Shown here: positions 18,080 through 27,237 of the stretch, one piece after another
How the letters are laid out: every line of letters begins with the position of its first letter
Numbering within the stretch: the first letter of the stretch is position 1
Assembly (NCBI GenBank): GCA_028280565.1
Contig: JANQLQ010000318.1
Coordinates: forward strand, 1 to 62,340
Source of the DNA: Fulvivirga sp.
GTDB taxonomy: Bacteria; Bacteroidota; Bacteroidia; Cytophagales; Cyclobacteriaceae
Reading direction: 5' to 3'
Length of the DNA: 62,340 nt
Translations under genes and position numbers: made by a program
Notes under the pieces: generated by a model
Databases searched by the model: none
The model's input: only the letters and a program-made list of their open reading frames with translations
What the model was told of the DNA's origin: nothing

Positions 18080-18859
18080 TTAGCTACTTATTTTTGCATA
18101 GTTGTTGACCAGGTGCTCCCACAGCCCGTTACCTTTTTCCCAGTACACCTTTAAGATCACCCCGTCCTTGGGGTTGGAGAAATGTAGACCGAGCTGTTTT
18201 TCTCCTTCCGTATGAAATAGTTTGATCCCACTGATCTTATTAGGGAATTCTTTCGATTCCCGGTCGGCCTTCATTATAATTTCCAATGATATGTCTTTTG
18301 CAGGGTGATGGATAAACGCTTTGCCTTGCTGGTACTCTACCAAGAACTTTCCCTCAACGACTCCATACGCTTTGGTGAAAAGAGAAAGTCCTTCCCACCG
18401 CTGGGTAAAGCACTCTTTGAGTAGGGGATAGATATTAAACTCCCAGGGGTATATTTGAATGGCCTTGATCCGGCCAAGCGACGGGTCATCTTGCCATTGA
18501 AATTCACCACTGGTTTTTGGAGTAAGCACTTTAGCAGGTTGCATCCGTTCCCAACCTCTTTTAAAGAGCTCGTTGCTTTGCAAGGATATATCCGGGTTTA
18601 CTTGCAGGCTCACCAGCGCATCTATCGTATCGAGGGTCATTTTTTTATACCATGTATTGCTGCTTTCTACAAACATCACGGGAGCGTTCTCACATTGCCC
18701 CATACACAAGGTTTTGATGGTATGCGTAGTTTCGTGCAGTCCGGCCATTTTCAAAGCGCACCGGAGTTCTCTGACATTATCTTCAGCCGCCTGCTTTTTA
18801 CAAGACCCGCCATTGCAGATAAAAATGGTGTTGTTGACTTTTGTCAGATCTTTTCCCAT
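18080..18859 (-). CDS. [2Fe-2S] thioredoxin-fold ferredoxin with C-terminal domain of unknown function
   Basis: A 259-residue cytoplasmic protein. The first 90 residues match thioredoxin-like [2Fe-2S] ferredoxins, with cysteines at 15, 20, 52 and 56 (CNGGSC and CMGQC) as probable ligands. Residues about 115-259 form a second domain I do not recognise, with alternating polar/hydrophobic strands. The gene overlaps the end of the ABC ATPase gene by 16 bp. A role in reducing cobalt in imported or newly made corrinoid is plausible, since adenosylation needs Co(I), but this is inference from context. Confidence 0.8.
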   Translation of the reverse strand: MGKDLTKVNNTIFICNGGSCKKQAAEDNVRELRCALKMAGLHETTHTIKTLCMGQCENAPVMFVESSNTWYKKMTLDTIDALVSLQVNPDISLQSNELFKRGWERMQPAKVLTPKTSGEFQWQDDPSLGRIKAIQIYPWEFNIYPLLKECFTQRWEGLSLFTKAYGVVEGKFLVEYQQGKAFIHHPAKDISLEIIMKADRESKEFPNKISGIKLFHTEGEKQLGLHFSNPKDGVILKVYWEKGNGLWEHLVNNYAKISS

Positions 18860-19974
18860 GCTAATGTCTTGGTATAGTTGGTCTTGTTACTTGTAGTTAA
18901 TTTCCCATGATCCTTTTGTCGCAAAAATTTAATGACGTGCTCCAACAAGGCAAACTCATGTCTTTCTCCTCCATATTCGATCTGCCATCGTGTATGCGTT
19001 TTGTTCTCATGGATCATGATATGAAGATCTCCCCCGGGAGCCACGGCATATCCTTCTCGTTCCAGCGCCCTGGCCGTCCAGGTACGAGTGGTTTGCCCTC
19101 CTTCGAGGGTGACCGTTTTCTTTCCATCCCATTCATGGAATTTGAAGGTGCCCGACTGGCCGTCAAACTTCAGCCCCTCTTTTTGGAAGGCAGTGGCAAA
19201 GGTTCCATTGATCACTAAGTCCTCGGGAACGCCTGTTACCAGCGATTGATCCGGCATCATGAGCCAAATAACATCTGCAGCCTGTAGGGCAAGGTCCAGC
19301 TCGTGGGTGGAGAGTAAGATGGCTTTTCCCGTATCTTTTGCCATTTTTTTCAATAACCGCATGATCCCGATCCGGTTGGGCAGGTCCAGGTGGGCGGTAG
19401 GCTCGTCCAGGATAATTACGGGGGTTTCCTGTATCAATGCCCGGGCAACCATCACTTTTTGCTTTTCCCCATCACTCAGTTTATCGATGTGGCTATTGAT
19501 GAATGGAGCAATGCCCGTTTCCCGGATGGCCCATTTGATAATGCTTTTGTCTTTTTCTTGCAGCTGCCCAAACCAGTTTAAATAAGGGTACCTGCCTAGC
19601 GTTAGAATGCTGTAGACACTCAGGTTACCGGTATGTTTTCTTTCGGTAAGCACCAGGCTCATTTCTTTGGCCAGCTTTTTCTTGCTATATGCCGTTACAG
19701 GATGATTTTTGAGGAAAACTTGTCCATCTAATGAAGGTTGTATCCCTGCCAGTGTTCTCATCAGCGTGGATTTGCCCGACCCGTTAGGTCCCAGCAAGCA
19801 AACCAGCTCCCCCGGATGTAAGGCCAGGTCTATATGCCGGCCTATCACCTTGTGCTGCTTTTTACGCCGGTAGCCTATGGACAGGTCTTGTGTGCTGATC
19901 AATGGTTCTGCAAGGCTTTGCTTGCCGTGGTTTTTGAAGTCTTTTTCTTTTCGATTATCGCTGTTCATCATCAC
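18844..19974 (-). CDS. ABC transporter ATPase of the cobalamin/siderophore (BtuD/FepC) type with a C-terminal extension
   Basis: A 376-residue protein. The ATPase domain (about 25-265) has Walker A LLGPNGSGKST, signature LSDGEKQKV, Walker B VIILDEPTAHLD and the H-loop STHELD. It should energise the adjacent FecCD permease. Residues about 270-376 extend beyond the usual 250-260-residue length; this part includes a small beta-rich module (KTVTLEGG...) and an arginine/histidine-rich tail. The start at 19974 leaves a 9-bp gap to the permease stop codon; ATG codons at positions 2 and 3 are alternatives. Confidence 0.92.
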   Translation of the reverse strand: MMMNSDNRKEKDFKNHGKQSLAEPLISTQDLSIGYRRKKQHKVIGRHIDLALHPGELVCLLGPNGSGKSTLMRTLAGIQPSLDGQVFLKNHPVTAYSKKKLAKEMSLVLTERKHTGNLSVYSILTLGRYPYLNWFGQLQEKDKSIIKWAIRETGIAPFINSHIDKLSDGEKQKVMVARALIQETPVIILDEPTAHLDLPNRIGIMRLLKKMAKDTGKAILLSTHELDLALQAADVIWLMMPDQSLVTGVPEDLVINGTFATAFQKEGLKFDGQSGTFKFHEWDGKKTVTLEGGQTTRTWTARALEREGYAVAPGGDLHIMIHENKTHTRWQIEYGGERHEFALLEHVIKFLRQKDHGKLTTSNKTNYTKTLAWEKI

Positions 19975-19983
19975 TCCACGGGA

Positions 19984-21063
19984 TTAGAAGGCCGCTTTAA
20001 GGTTCCTATTTTTCAGGATCACCCAGATCACCACGGGGGAGCCGACCAACGAGGTGACGGAATTGATCGGCAGCATACTTTGGCTACCCGGTAATTGGGA
20101 GATGATATCACACCCCAGCATCAGTGCAGCGCCTACCAGGCAGCTCATGGGGATCAGCACGCGATGATCAGAGGTATTAAAAATAGACCGGCTGAGGTGA
20201 GGCACGGCGATGCCTATAAAGCCAATAGGGCCGCAAAACCCGGTAATGGCCCCGGCCATCAGGCTAGTGGAAAAAATGACGAGCGCTTTGACCAGCCGTA
20301 CGTTCAACCCCATGCTCCTGGCATAATTTTCACCCAGCAGCAAGAGATTAAGGTATTTCGAAGAGAGAAAGGTGAGTAAAATACCTGCCGAAACTGCTAT
20401 AGACATCACCTTAAGATGCTGGTGCGTTACCCCGCTAAGGCTACCGAACGTCCAGATCAAGTAATCTTGGATCTGTTCCGGCCCGCTGAAATATTGCCAG
20501 ATGCTAACCATCGCTATCGTGACATTGGCGATCATAATGCCTACGATCAGCAGCACTACGTTATCATGGATATGCATCGACACCCCTATAATGATGAGAA
20601 ATATCAATGCAGAACCTAAGGTTGAAGCAGTTATGATCAACCAGCTGCCATTAATGCCGAACTGCTGGAGGGCATAGCTCGTGGTGACGTAGCCTGAGCC
20701 GAGCATGACAATGGCTACCCCCAAGCTGGCCCCGGCGGTGATCCCGAGTACGGAAGGTCCGGCCAGGGGATTGCGGAACAAGGTCTGCATTTGCAAACCA
20801 CTCAAGGATAAGGCAATCCCGGCTAAGATGGCAGTCATAGCTTTCGGCAAGCGTATGCTTTCTACTATTTTCTGCCAGGCAATATTTTCAGACCCCTTAC
20901 CGGTCAAAATATTGAATACTTCATGGAACGGGATATGCACTGACCCTAGCGCCAAGTCGAGGATGAGCAAGACGAAAACCACCGCGATCAAGGCCACCAT
21001 TAAGGTGAGTTTAGGTAATAACCGGGGCAGTTTGATCTCTTCTATGGCGACGGCTTCCTGCAT
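19984..21063 (-). CDS. FecCD/BtuC-type ABC transporter permease
   Basis: About 359 residues with roughly ten hydrophobic membrane segments. Family landmarks are LAGPSVLGITAGASLG, the GFCGPIGFIGIAVPHLSR coupling region and the C-terminal LPINSVTSLVGSPVVIWVIL. It forms the inner-membrane channel for cobalamin or a related chelate. The frame is open further upstream, but I choose the ATG at 21063 (MQEAVAIEE) because it lies 1 bp after the stop of the substrate-binding protein and gives a normal N-terminus; the longer form would read cysteine-rich non-family sequence. Confidence 0.93.
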   Translation of the reverse strand: MQEAVAIEEIKLPRLLPKLTLMVALIAVVFVLLILDLALGSVHIPFHEVFNILTGKGSENIAWQKIVESIRLPKAMTAILAGIALSLSGLQMQTLFRNPLAGPSVLGITAGASLGVAIVMLGSGYVTTSYALQQFGINGSWLIITASTLGSALIFLIIIGVSMHIHDNVVLLIVGIMIANVTIAMVSIWQYFSGPEQIQDYLIWTFGSLSGVTHQHLKVMSIAVSAGILLTFLSSKYLNLLLLGENYARSMGLNVRLVKALVIFSTSLMAGAITGFCGPIGFIGIAVPHLSRSIFNTSDHRVLIPMSCLVGAALMLGCDIISQLPGSQSMLPINSVTSLVGSPVVIWVILKNRNLKAAF

Positions 21064-21064
21064 T

Positions 21065-22246
21065 TTATTCGATCTTTTGGTAAAAAAACAGGTCGTGCCC
21101 GGGCAAAAGCCCCGGGTGAAGAATATGGATGAGGTCCGCCAGCACGAGGTGGGGCATAACTGTGCCGGATTCCCAATAATCATTCCCTTTGCTTGGGTCC
21201 CAGCGTTTCGTATTTACATAGATCTCACCGGTTTTGTAGGGGTTGAAATCCACCAGTCGCCCATCTACAGCTACAATTTCTTCCTTGCTTTGGACTAACC
21301 CGGCATTGAGCCAGGTATCCGCCTTGATCCCAACGCGGTAGATCTCCTCGAAACCCATTGAAACGCTTCCCGTATTTTTGTCATCCGGCCAGGGGTATTG
21401 CCCACCGGCATCACGGATCAGCTCTACCACATAACTGTCTCCCCCGGGCACATACCAAGTGCCTCGCCGAGGAAGATTGTTGACCACCAGCGGTTTTTCG
21501 ATCACGCTGCTGGTAAGCTGTTTGAGCGAATCGTAGGTTTTTACGGTTTGACTGAAAAACGTTTCACACCTTTCTTCTTCATTGAGCAGAATGGCGGCTA
21601 CCTTTATCCATTCTGCCCGCCCTAAAATGGATCGCTCCTGCCATTCGGCATTGTAAATCACCGGGATGCCGGAATTTTCCAATATACCGTAGGCCTGGTA
21701 CTGTAATTCTGGAAAACCGACCGCCATGACCACATCCGGGTTTATCTTGAACATCTGCTCCAGGTTCAAATTATTTGCCCTGCCGACTTTTGCTATTTTA
21801 CCTTCTTTGACCAGGTCCTGTACTTTTTCGCTCCAGAGGTATTCGGGGTTAGGCAGCCCGGCAATCATATCTTCAGCACCCAACGTTTCAAAAAGGGCCA
21901 CCTGGGTAGTGGACATCAACACAACCTTTTGGACAGGGGTCCGAATTACCGGTAAATGATCATACTTGGCAGGGACTTCTCCCTGCTTGGGAAGAAGCAG
22001 GTAAGTAGCGGTATCTTTTTGAGGTTTGTAATGATAAAGGATATGTAGCAGCTTAAACCCGTCGTAATATTCAAAGGCAAATCCTAGGGCATAGGAACTC
22101 CTTAGTTTTTTTAATGGTTTGGAGGTACCGATCTCATGGGTAACTGGCTTTTCCTGCTCTTGTTTAATACAGGAGTACAGCCCAGCGAGAAGGCACAGGC
22201 ATATAGATACGGGTATGAGTTTATGGTGTTCTTGCATAGTACTCAC
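21065..22246 (-). CDS. Substrate-binding lipoprotein of the riboswitch-controlled ABC transporter (BtuF-like), paralogue 3
   Basis: A 393-residue protein with signal peptide and lipobox (LYSC near residue 26). It has the Peripla_BP_2 layout: VVLMSTTQVALFETLGAEDMIAG in lobe one, ILGRAEWIKVAAILL at the hinge and GNDYWESGTVMPHLVLADLIHILHPG at the C-terminus, shared with the two paralogues at the far end of the cluster. It is the first gene after the cobalamin riboswitch and is followed 1 bp later by the permease, so it is the cognate binding protein of this transporter, very probably for corrinoid. Confidence 0.92.
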   Translation of the reverse strand: MSTMQEHHKLIPVSICLCLLAGLYSCIKQEQEKPVTHEIGTSKPLKKLRSSYALGFAFEYYDGFKLLHILYHYKPQKDTATYLLLPKQGEVPAKYDHLPVIRTPVQKVVLMSTTQVALFETLGAEDMIAGLPNPEYLWSEKVQDLVKEGKIAKVGRANNLNLEQMFKINPDVVMAVGFPELQYQAYGILENSGIPVIYNAEWQERSILGRAEWIKVAAILLNEEERCETFFSQTVKTYDSLKQLTSSVIEKPLVVNNLPRRGTWYVPGGDSYVVELIRDAGGQYPWPDDKNTGSVSMGFEEIYRVGIKADTWLNAGLVQSKEEIVAVDGRLVDFNPYKTGEIYVNTKRWDPSKGNDYWESGTVMPHLVLADLIHILHPGLLPGHDLFFYQKIE

Positions 22247-22282
22247 TGCTTTTGATCCCGAAAGCGTTAAGTTTAATAATTA

Positions 22283-22495
22283 AGGCAGGTCTTCTGACTT
22301 TCCCGGTTTTCGAAAGCCTTCCCATCCCGATAATTACTAGGACAGTGGCTAAAAGAAGCTCGAAAACACTGTAGTTGTAAAGACAACTACGGGATTACAG
22401 CAGCGGGTACTGTTCCGGATTCTCACCGGATTCCCTTTTAACGTACCTTATACTCAAATGATAAGTATACGACCCTAATCTGCCGTGAAGGTATT
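22283..22495 (-). ncRNA. Cobalamin (B12) riboswitch
   Basis: On the minus strand the leader contains the core motifs of the cobalamin riboswitch (Rfam Cobalamin, RF00174) in order: an early ACGGCAGAT segment, GGGAATCCGGTGAGAATCC, the GCTGCTGTAATCCC region, GCCACTGTCC, and finally the B12 box AGTCAGAAGACCTGCC just before 22284. The last base lies about 36 bp upstream of the start codon of the binding-protein gene. Binding of adenosylcobalamin or related cobalamin normally lowers expression of downstream uptake and synthesis genes. No clear terminator hairpin with a U-run follows, so control may be translational. Confidence 0.96.
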
Positions 22496-22518
22496 TATTA
22501 AATGATCAAGATGACAAG

Positions 22519-22556
22519 GAAATGTAGAAAAAATATGTATCTATGACAATTGTCAT
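22519..22556 (-). promoter_or_regulatory. Putative promoter with overlapping palindromic operator ahead of the riboswitch
   Basis: On the minus strand a -7-like box TACATTTC (22519-22526; consensus TAnnTTTG) lies 20 nt after a TTG (-33-like). The TTG is part of a perfect 14-bp palindrome ATGACAATTGTCAT (22543-22556). Transcription would begin near 22512, just before the riboswitch. The palindrome overlapping the -33 element is suited to a dimeric repressor or activator. Boxes are read by eye. Confidence 0.45.
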
Positions 22557-22762
22557 GTTCAATACTATCCTGTTAAATAATTGATAATTAGTATGTTATA
22601 TTGATAAATATCTTCGTGGAGCTGCTAAAGGTCATAATGGCTACTTTTCTATTGTTTTGTCAATGGGCAAAATGGCAAAGCCTACACCAAGGTGATCTTT
22701 GCACTCCCGGCCCTGTCAATGACCCGGTAAGTCTTGGTGTTAATCAAAAAAGCTACTTAAGG

Positions 22763-24430
22763 TTATGGATGGATCACCCGGTACCTGGCATGGAGTTTAT
22801 TTGCTAATTCTTCTGCTTTACCCAGTTTCACAAAACCTTTTTCCGTGTCAATTACGCAGACGTCATCGAAGTTTTTGAGGTAGCGCCGAAAGTAAGTGGC
22901 GGCTTCTTCCATTGGGTCAAGCTGTTTATCTATGCTTTGGTTTATCCTGCCATCGGTCAGGATAAACAGGTTATAATGCTTTTCCCGGGATGGATGGTGT
23001 TTGAGGAGGTAGCTGACCTGCCGAAACCCATGGGTGAGGTTAGTCCTGCCCCCGGTACGAAATTCTTCCAGGGTCTGGATCAATTGATCGGTATTTTGGG
23101 TTTCTGGGTGTACGATCTCTGCCGAGCCGTTGATCATCCCGACAGCAGCAAAGGCGATATGCTTCCCTTTATTCCCAGAGATCGTGTTGCTGATAACTCC
23201 TTTAACAAAACTTACCTGGTGGTGTCGTGCCATGGAACCGCTGGAGTCCACCAGGAAGTAGATGGCCGTTTTTGATCTCTGCTCATGGGTTTTGTAGATC
23301 ACTTCGAACTCTTCTTTTACCAGGTAGTTTTTTATCGATGCCCGGTAATCGACTTCCCGAACGGGCCGGCCCGTGCTACCAGCCTTGACCTTACTACTTA
23401 TGACAGGAGCTTTTTGACCTTTACGACTGGGGCCACCTGTCTTTTTGTTAAAAAATTGTAAGCTTTGATCGGTTGAGTGGGTTTGAAAATGTCGGGCCTC
23501 GTTTGCGTTGCTTTCTATGTTTAATTCTTCCCGATCTTCTTGTGAGGGGTGATCATGGGAAGCATTTTCCTTAGGATCTGGGTCTTGTTCGCTGTTTGAA
23601 GGGTCCTGGCCATTGTTCATATCCCCGTGGGTTGGTGGGTCCTTAGCGCGATGCCTTAAAACCAACGGGGCTACTTTGTCAATGTCGGCTTGTTCGGGTT
23701 TGGTTTTTCCTTGCAATGCTGCATAGGCTTTACCAGCTTTTATAAGCAGGATATCTGCCCTCATTCCTTCTACCTGGTATTTTATGCTAAGCTTGCAGGC
23801 ATATTCGTAGAGTTCATCACTCGTCTCCATTTCCAATGCCTTGGTTTTGGCATTTATAATGCTTTCCCTGTACTGGGTTTCATTTTCCTGGTATTCGTCG
23901 TAGAATTTTTTTGGATCCCGGTCGAAAAGTACCCTCCTTTTCACGATCATTTTTCGCGAGGACAAGTCTCCCGGTGTTTCAATATCGACGCATAGTCCAA
24001 AGCGATCTAGCAACTGGGGACGAAGCTCACCTTCTTCCGGGTTCATCGTGCCCACGAGGCAGAACCGGCTGGGCTGCCATAATGAAAGCCCTTCCCGCTC
24101 CAGGTAGTAACCACCTGCGGCGGCGGCATCGAGTAGAATATCCGTCAAATAATCATTGAGCAGGTTGATCTCATCAATGTACAGGATACCTCCGTGTGCC
24201 TGGGCCAGCAACCCTTCCTGCACCTCCTGTTTTTTTTCGTTGATCAACTTTTCCAGGTCCACTGAGCCCAATACGCGGTCTTCCGAAGCGCCAATAGGTA
24301 AGTTAATAAAACGGAAACCTTCACCTGCTGTGGTCATTAATTGACTAAGTGAACGCACAATGGTCGTTTTCCCGGTCCCTTTATCGCCCAAAGCAAGTAC
24401 ACCCCCGATGCTTGGATCCACAAGGTTCAA
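22763..24430 (-). CDS. ChlI/ChlD-type fused AAA + VWA chelatase subunit (partner of CobN)
   Basis: At least 555 residues. The AAA domain has Walker [10 protein letters not shown] (15-23), [12 protein letters not shown] and the [19 protein letters not shown] block. An acidic/Asn-rich linker (about 275-320) leads to a VWA domain with the MIDAS motif DSSGSM near residue 395 and a second MIDAS-like TNLTHG. Such ChlI-ChlD fusions replace CobS/CobT as the ATPase of cobaltochelatase. 24430 is a TTG; the conserved family N-terminus ([18 protein letters not shown]) continues upstream in frame to about 24499 with no ATG, GTG or TTG before an in-frame TAG, so the true start is probably non-canonical (for example ATC at 24499 or 24496). 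Confidence 0.9.
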   Translation of the reverse strand: MNLVDPSIGGVLALGDKGTGKTTIVRSLSQLMTTAGEGFRFINLPIGASEDRVLGSVDLEKLINEKKQEVQEGLLAQAHGGILYIDEINLLNDYLTDILLDAAAAGGYYLEREGLSLWQPSRFCLVGTMNPEEGELRPQLLDRFGLCVDIETPGDLSSRKMIVKRRVLFDRDPKKFYDEYQENETQYRESIINAKTKALEMETSDELYEYACKLSIKYQVEGMRADILLIKAGKAYAALQGKTKPEQADIDKVAPLVLRHRAKDPPTHGDMNNGQDPSNSEQDPDPKENASHDHPSQEDREELNIESNANEARHFQTHSTDQSLQFFNKKTGGPSRKGQKAPVISSKVKAGSTGRPVREVDYRASIKNYLVKEEFEVIYKTHEQRSKTAIYFLVDSSGSMARHHQVSFVKGVISNTISGNKGKHIAFAAVGMINGSAEIVHPETQNTDQLIQTLEEFRTGGRTNLTHGFRQVSYLLKHHPSREKHYNLFILTDGRINQSIDKQLDPMEEAATYFRRYLKNFDDVCVIDTEKGFVKLGKAEELANKLHARYRVIHP

Positions 24431-24665
24431 CTCAAGCGCTAGTTTAAGGTCTTCTTGCCCTACGGTAGCCGAATATGGAAAGATTATTTTGCTGATGATC
24501 GTTGTACTCTTAAAACTACTACTGCGAAGGCAAAACTATATAAAAAATACCAGCTATGCGGTTGCCCGCCCGGTGATTGAGGTTTACGCTATGTGTAAAG
24601 CTTTTTTAATGGAAGGGAGGTGTGAAGTTCAATGTTTTGATAATCAGTCATTAATGTCTATATAT

Positions 24666-25412
24666 TTACGGCCTAATCCTTACCAAAAGAGAAGTTGCCA
24701 GGTATTTGCTCCCACCCTTTCTTACCAGTGTCCAGCCTTGGTTCTTCAAATTTTTGACCAGGCTGCGGTTGAGAAGACCATGAGCCACCAATATTGCTTT
24801 CTTTTGTTTAGTAGCATGGTCTATTAGCTTTTGGGCGGCTTGTTGTGCACGCTGGTTGGCTTCTTTCTTACTTTCAATATCTTTTTTATTAGTTCCCATC
24901 AACCATAAAACACGTGAAGTCACTAGCCAAAATTTTAACGGCATTTTAAGGTTAGGAAAGCCGAATATTTTTCTTTCAAATTCCCTGAATAAGGGATCTT
25001 CTTGGTAATGGACCGCTGCCCCGAAAGCGAGCTTTCCTGTATACTTTGCACGATTTATAGTACTGGTATATACCGTGTCGATCTCACCGGGAGCTAATAG
25101 CACTGGTTGGTAGGGTAGGGGTTCAACCCCTACCGAGTCGTAGTCTTTGATGAATTGCATTGCCTCTTTCCGGGTAAACCATCCCCTTTTGTTGAGTGCA
25201 GGCTCTCCATGCCGGATAAGAATGATCTGTTCCAGCGTATCATAAGGATCGACTAAGTCCATGCCAGGCTGTACAAATGAAACCGAAAAAGGTTGCCCGG
25301 CTTTTTCGGCCTCTTCTTCCGCTAACTTGTAGAATGTCTTGATGTTTTTTACTTGGGCCGTGGCCACTTGGATAAAAAACATCCCTACTATAAAGACCAA
25401 AAATCGAGGCAT
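24666..25412 (-). CDS. Exported histidine phosphatase superfamily protein
   Basis: A 248-residue protein with an N-terminal signal peptide (cleavage near residue 19, VATAQ). The phosphohistidine motif LIRHGEP is at about residues 65-71, an arginine in [11 protein letters not shown] near 119 and a second catalytic histidine in [10 protein letters not shown] near 210. These are the key residues of the phosphoglycerate-mutase-like branch 1 fold. Export argues against the cytoplasmic alpha-ribazole phosphatase CobC, despite its closeness to the cobalamin genes. Substrate unknown. Confidence 0.8.
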   Translation of the reverse strand: MPRFLVFIVGMFFIQVATAQVKNIKTFYKLAEEEAEKAGQPFSVSFVQPGMDLVDPYDTLEQIILIRHGEPALNKRGWFTRKEAMQFIKDYDSVGVEPLPYQPVLLAPGEIDTVYTSTINRAKYTGKLAFGAAVHYQEDPLFREFERKIFGFPNLKMPLKFWLVTSRVLWLMGTNKKDIESKKEANQRAQQAAQKLIDHATKQKKAILVAHGLLNRSLVKNLKNQGWTLVRKGGSKYLATSLLVRIRP

Positions 25413-25684
25413 TTCTCTTTTGTAATAAATGATATGTGAATTTACATAAGAGCCTCGTTACCTGGGCTTGATTGTCACAGATTATGGCCAGGTATACAGG
25501 GTTATTTAGCGAACCTGCATGTATTCGTACCTTAGCGTCAGATCATCATGAGTACCGTACCTGCCTAATGAAACAAAATGGCATATGCCTACTACTACTC
25601 GGTAAGGTTCTCAAGACTAAAGACTCACGACTCAATACTATTAACTGGTTATCGGGGACTTAAATCTGAAAAGAAGGACTACGA

Positions 25685-26512
25685 TCAGCCAAGCCTAAAC
25701 AAATTCAGTTGATACTGATCCAAGCGTTTGTGGTCAAACAGGCCCAACAGCTTGACCATTACCAAGTAGATCCAGGGTATTTTCTTTTTGAGCTGCTGTG
25801 GGGGATCTCTGAAGAAGTTAACGGTTTTGATCAGCTTATATTTTTCACTCCATTTTTCTACCTCTTGCGGAGTATTCACGCGCCATTTTATCCTAGCGTC
25901 AAAATACTTTAGCACATCATGTTTGTCTTGGTTTTCAATAAAGAAGTCCGTGGCAGTATCAAATATGTAGTGGCTTCCCGGGAAAAATTGGGAGATAATA
26001 GAGAATAGCGTCTTGTTATCTTCCTCGCCAAAATAGATGGTAGAAGCTTCGGAAACAAATATGTACGGGGGTTTAGCGGACTGGCTTACTATTTCGGCCC
26101 ATTTCTTGTCGAATGCGGAGTAAGGGAGGAACCTCCTTTGATCATTTTCTTCGAAAAAGTGCTGCCATAGTTTATAAACATCGGGCATATCGAGGTCAAA
26201 CCAAGTGATGCCGGACCGACCTACCCGGTCATAGCGTGTGTTGAGACCACAGCCTAGCTCTACTACTGTAGCGGTTTCATAGCGTTCCAAAAGTTCGTTT
26301 AAAAGAATGTCGTAGGCCAAAGTGCGCAGTGCAGCTCCTTTTAATGAGGGTTTTCCTTTGATCAAGGAAAAGTCATAATCAAGTCGCTCGACGATCTCTA
26401 CAGCCTTTGGATCAGAAATGATCCCTTTTTTTTGGGTTTCTTCGGCCCTGCCGAATAGGGGGATGAGTAAGGTTTTTTGTACCTCACCAAGATTTACGTT
26501 GATTGGGTTCAT
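25685..26512 (-). CDS. Class I SAM-dependent methyltransferase, leucine-carboxyl-methyltransferase-like family
   Basis: About 275 residues. The family pattern is clear: ISDPKAVEIVERLDYDF, LRTLAYDILLNELLERY, the SAM-binding TVVELGCGLNTRYDRVG, WFDLDMPDV and the later ISEASTIYF-like VSEASTIYFGEED. This group (LCM/PPM/TCMP-like O-methyltransferases) often methylates carboxylates of natural products, but many members have no known substrate. I prefer the ATG at 26512 (MNPINVNLGEVQ); an upstream ATG at 26539 would add nine lysine-rich residues. It stands alone with about 200-270 bp on either side. Confidence 0.82.
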   Translation of the reverse strand: MNPINVNLGEVQKTLLIPLFGRAEETQKKGIISDPKAVEIVERLDYDFSLIKGKPSLKGAALRTLAYDILLNELLERYETATVVELGCGLNTRYDRVGRSGITWFDLDMPDVYKLWQHFFEENDQRRFLPYSAFDKKWAEIVSQSAKPPYIFVSEASTIYFGEEDNKTLFSIISQFFPGSHYIFDTATDFFIENQDKHDVLKYFDARIKWRVNTPQEVEKWSEKYKLIKTVNFFRDPPQQLKKKIPWIYLVMVKLLGLFDHKRLDQYQLNLFRLG

Positions 26513-26742
26513 CTTTTTTTTAAGAGTTAGTGCCTGCACTCGCCCGTTTTATTCGTAACCTAATGAGCTGTATGAGTATGGGGGCTAAGTGCAGGACTTA
26601 AATTTTCAGATAGTTTCATTTATCAAAACACTTAAACTTTGATATTGTGTCTTGAAGGAGCCCTTATTTGATATTTTTTACTTTTCACGATATAGGGGTG
26701 CATCGATCTATACATGTTTTCTTGGAGACTATTTGCGCCTGG

Positions 26743-27213
26743 CTATTGAACTCTTTGAAGGGCAAAATCCCATTCTCCTTCTAAGGCCATAGCCCGCGCG
26801 CCGAGTACGTCATCGTCACTTGATAGGCGAAAGGTCAACTGCAACCTGTCATTGGTCATGGTCATCGAGGCGGTTTCTGTGCTAGATTCATTGAACACAA
26901 GCCGGAAATCATTCACATTTTCTCCCTCGATAGAAAAGGTGTTTAGGTCAAAGACCCCAGCCTCTTGGGGGCTGCCCTCGGTAACCACCTGCCCATTGTC
27001 CCGGAAATTGATCTCGAAACCGGACCAGTCACCGGGAGCATCTGCTCCATTTTGGTAAGTGACATCGGCGTCGCTATTCACCGCCCAGGTGCCTTGTAAG
27101 GCTTGCAACTGCTGCTCTGCCAAGGAGGGGCCATCATCATCGTTATTACAGCTGGCAAAAGTTATGATCGCCAGGGCTAAGGAAAAGCCCAGCAGTCTAA
27201 ACATATTTTTCAT
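26743..27213 (-). CDS. Small lipoprotein, lipocalin-like/unknown
   Basis: A 156-residue protein with a short signal peptide ending in the lipobox FASC, followed by the acidic linker NNDDDG typical of Bacteroidota surface lipoproteins. The body (LQALQGTWAVNSDADVTYQ..., EGEWDFALQRVQ) resembles small beta-barrel lipocalin-like or DUF5004-type proteins but I cannot assign it firmly. It follows the T9SS cargo gene by 24 bp on the same strand and may be co-transcribed with it. Confidence 0.75.
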   Translation of the reverse strand: MKNMFRLLGFSLALAIITFASCNNDDDGPSLAEQQLQALQGTWAVNSDADVTYQNGADAPGDWSGFEINFRDNGQVVTEGSPQEAGVFDLNTFSIEGENVNDFRLVFNESSTETASMTMTNDRLQLTFRLSSDDDVLGARAMALEGEWDFALQRVQ

Positions 27214-27237
27214 GATGTATGTGTTTGAGGTTCATTT

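Noticed and set aside
24666-25412. Alpha-ribazole phosphatase (CobC)
   Set aside because: The protein has a signal peptide and extra N-terminal sequence, whereas the cobalamin phosphatase acts in the cytoplasm.
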